The notes beneath the pieces are model-generated. The model was not told the origin of the DNA. It worked only from the letters and a program-made list of their open reading frames with translations, and did no database searches. Shown here piece after piece: positions 62,504 through 64,000 of a stretch of DNA of 64,000 bases (position 1 is its first letter; each line of letters opens with the position of its first letter). The DNA comes from Hyphomicrobiales bacterium. Its GTDB lineage: Bacteria; Pseudomonadota; Alphaproteobacteria; Rhizobiales; Beijerinckiaceae. The stretch lies in NCBI GenBank assembly GCA_019075905.1, contig JAGXAM010000016.1, positions 1-64,000 on the forward strand, written 5' to 3'. Made by a program: the position numbers and the translations under genes.

Positions 62504-64000
62504 ATACGACGTTTGCTTTCTTCCTGGAGGCGGTCGCTTTTATCGAGACTGCACCAGTCGTCATTCAAACGGTAGCGGGCGCTATCCTTTTCCTCTCTCT
62601 ATTATTTATTCTTCGCTTCGTCGTGCCGGGCGTGTGGATATGGTTCAGGCTGCGCGGCGTTGTCCGCCGCTTGCGGCGTCTCAGGAAAGCGGATGACACG
62701 AATCCTGCTCCCATTTTCGCCCGGAGCCGAACACTCTCCCACCTCTGGACCGAATACGAGGATACGCTTCACGAGCAGCGCGCGTTTGACCCCGAGACTG
62801 GCACCCTTAAGCCGGCGGTACTGCGCTCAACGGTGCCGGCCGCGATGGTTTTCACGACGGAAACATTGGTCGATAGCCGCCTTGCGACGGAATTCTTTAA
62901 ACATCTGCCGGGACTTTTCACCGGCGTCGGCATCATCGGCACCTTCTTTGGACTGATCCACGGTCTTCAAGCTTTCAAGGTTTCCGAAGAAGCAGCGGTA
63001 GTGCGCACCAGCCTCGAAGGGCTGATGCACGGCGTTTCCGCCGCCTTTGTCGTTTCGGCGTCCGCAATCGCCGCGGCCATGGTGGTCACCTTCATAGAGA
63101 AACTGCTGATCACAGGTCTCTATCGAAAGGTGGAAGACATCACGTTCGAACTTGACGGCATGTTCGAGTCAGGTGCTGGCGAGGAGTATCTCGCACGCCT
63201 CGTGAAGGCATCGGAGGATGCTGCGGATCAAAGCAAAATTCTGAAGGATGCGCTGGTTACCGACCTCGAACGCATCCTATCCAATCTCACTGAACAGCAA
63301 ATTCAGGCGCAAACGCACGGCAGCCAGGAACTCGCCAAACAGTTCGTAGAAAGCCTCACGGTCGGACTACAGGGGCCGTTAGAACGAATCGCCGAATCCT
63401 TCCAAAACACTTCACAGGGGAATTCAGAGGCGGTCACCAAGCTGCTAACCGATGTGCTGGCCGGCTTCGGTCAACGGCTGGAAGAACTATTTGGCGGACA
63501 GATTACCGGTATCAATCAGCTCCAACAGCAGACGATCCAGGCCTTGCAGGCAGCAGTGGCCAAGCTGGATCAAATGGCGTCAAGCGTCGAGGCGGCAGGC
63601 ACCAAGACGTCAGAGGTAATGGGACAGAGGCTTGCCGATGCGATCACCTCAATGGAATCGCGGCAAAATCTGATGAATGATCGAATGGCGGAGTTTGTCG
63701 AGCAGCTCCGCAATTTGGTCCGCGACTCTCAAGCCGAGACCAACCACAAACTCCAAGCGACGCTGGCGGAGATAGGCGAGGCCGTTCGCCAACAGATCTC
63801 GGCGCTCAAAGAGCAGGGGGACCAAGCCTCGGCGTCGCATTCCGAGCGCGAAGGGCGGATCACCGTGCAGACGCAGGAGATGCTGCGGCAACTCTCGTCT
63901 CAAGTCGATTCAGTCGTCGGGTCCCTGCGAACGCAGTCCGACCAAGCGGCAATAGCCCAGGTCGAACGAGAACAGCGGATGGCAGCACAGGCCGATGAAA
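62500..64000 (+). CDS. zorA: Zorya anti-phage system protein ZorA (partial, open at right edge)
   Basis: The frame runs without a stop from ATG 62500 to the window end (500 codons seen). A MotA/TolQ/ExbB-like channel domain comes first: TM1 about 20-50, HLWTEYEDTLHEQRAFD (81-97), TM2 FKHLPGLFTGVGIIGTFFGLI (133-153) and TM3 VSAAFVVSASAIAAAMVVTFIE (179-200). A long Gln/Glu/Ala-rich coiled coil follows from about 220 to the end. This is the ZorA design: a proton-driven motor with an intracellular tail that senses phage infection with ZorB and activates effectors (ZorC/D or ZorE). Those partners should lie to the right. Other MotA-like proteins lack this tail. Confidence 0.85.
   Translation, partial: MNTTFAFFLEAVAFIETAPVVIQTVAGAILFLSLLFILRFVVPGVWIWFRLRGVVRRLRRLRKADDTNPAPIFARSRTLSHLWTEYEDTLHEQRAFDPETGTLKPAVLRSTVPAAMVFTTETLVDSRLATEFFKHLPGLFTGVGIIGTFFGLIHGLQAFKVSEEAAVVRTSLEGLMHGVSAAFVVSASAIAAAMVVTFIEKLLITGLYRKVEDITFELDGMFESGAGEEYLARLVKASEDAADQSKILKDALVTDLERILSNLTEQQIQAQTHGSQELAKQFVESLTVGLQGPLERIAESFQNTSQGNSEAVTKLLTDVLAGFGQRLEELFGGQITGINQLQQQTIQALQAAVAKLDQMASSVEAAGTKTSEVMGQRLADAITSMESRQNLMNDRMAEFVEQLRNLVRDSQAETNHKLQATLAEIGEAVRQQISALKEQGDQASASHSEREGRITVQTQEMLRQLSSQVDSVVGSLRTQSDQAAIAQVEREQRMAAQADE

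Noticed and set aside
1-64000. tRNA or rRNA genes
   Set aside because: I looked in the intergenic gaps and at the island border and saw no cloverleaf-like or rRNA-like segment; a tRNAscan/Infernal run would be decisive.

Overview
The window looks like a chromosomal stretch from a GC-rich, methylotrophic alphaproteobacterium, probably Hyphomicrobiales (Rhizobiales), that has acquired a mobile island on its right side. The lineage is inferred from gene families: a FYDLN acid-domain protein, SURF1/DUF983/thrC synteny, a Rhizobiales-type mini-porin, a split two-subunit glycine decarboxylase, and a bacterial tetrahydromethanopterin (H4MPT) C1 pathway. I cannot name the genus from the sequence alone.

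Left part (1-5.9 kb): a 97-bp tandem repeat runs off the left edge. It is followed by a sodium:solute symporter with its DUF3311 partner, leuD, upp, a TIGR02300 zinc-ribbon protein, an esterase and ruvB, closed by a strong terminator.

C1 core (5.9-17.7 kb): two divergent operons encode H4MPT/methylofuran-linked formaldehyde oxidation. The minus-strand arm is mptG (beta-RFAP synthase), mtdB, mch, an ATP-grasp ligase, a CitG-like protein and fae. The plus-strand arm is a pterin carbinolamine dehydratase homologue, fhcB, fhcA, fhcD, fhcC, two tiny ORFs, a dihydropteroate synthase and folK, every junction overlapping. Fae condenses formaldehyde with H4MPT, MtdB and Mch oxidise and hydrolyse the adduct, and Fhc transfers and releases the formyl group as formate. 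MptG, DHPS, FolK, the ATP-grasp and perhaps the CitG-like protein would supply the cofactors.

Housekeeping middle (17.7-54.3 kb): a quinone oxidoreductase; a long minus-strand run (nagK-like, nagA, envC, ctpA, DUF983, SURF1, thrC, rimJ-like, mini-porin); two GGDEF-EAL proteins; a tandem glycine riboswitch driving gcvT-gcvH-gcvPA-gcvPB; a GST; a FAD oxidoreductase; fmt-def; rmuC; membrane and glycan genes (GT-C-like, GT2-GtrA, GT39, a UDP-galactopyranose-mutase-like flavoprotein); an RsmB-type rRNA methyltransferase; a divergent Aat-like protein; and guaA.

Mobile island (54.3 kb to beyond the right edge): a tyrosine integrase sits directly behind guaA, a known island attachment gene. Next come an AlpA-type regulator, a Ti/RSF1010-type relaxase TraA with a recognisable oriT, traC and traD, then an AbiE (AbiEi/AbiEii) toxin-antitoxin pair with two operator-embedded promoters. 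Last comes a small ribbon-helix-helix protein overlapping the start of zorA, the motor gene of the Zorya anti-phage system. zorA is open at position 64000, so the rest of Zorya should lie just outside the window. The cargo therefore looks like a defence island carried by a guaA-integrated mobilizable element.
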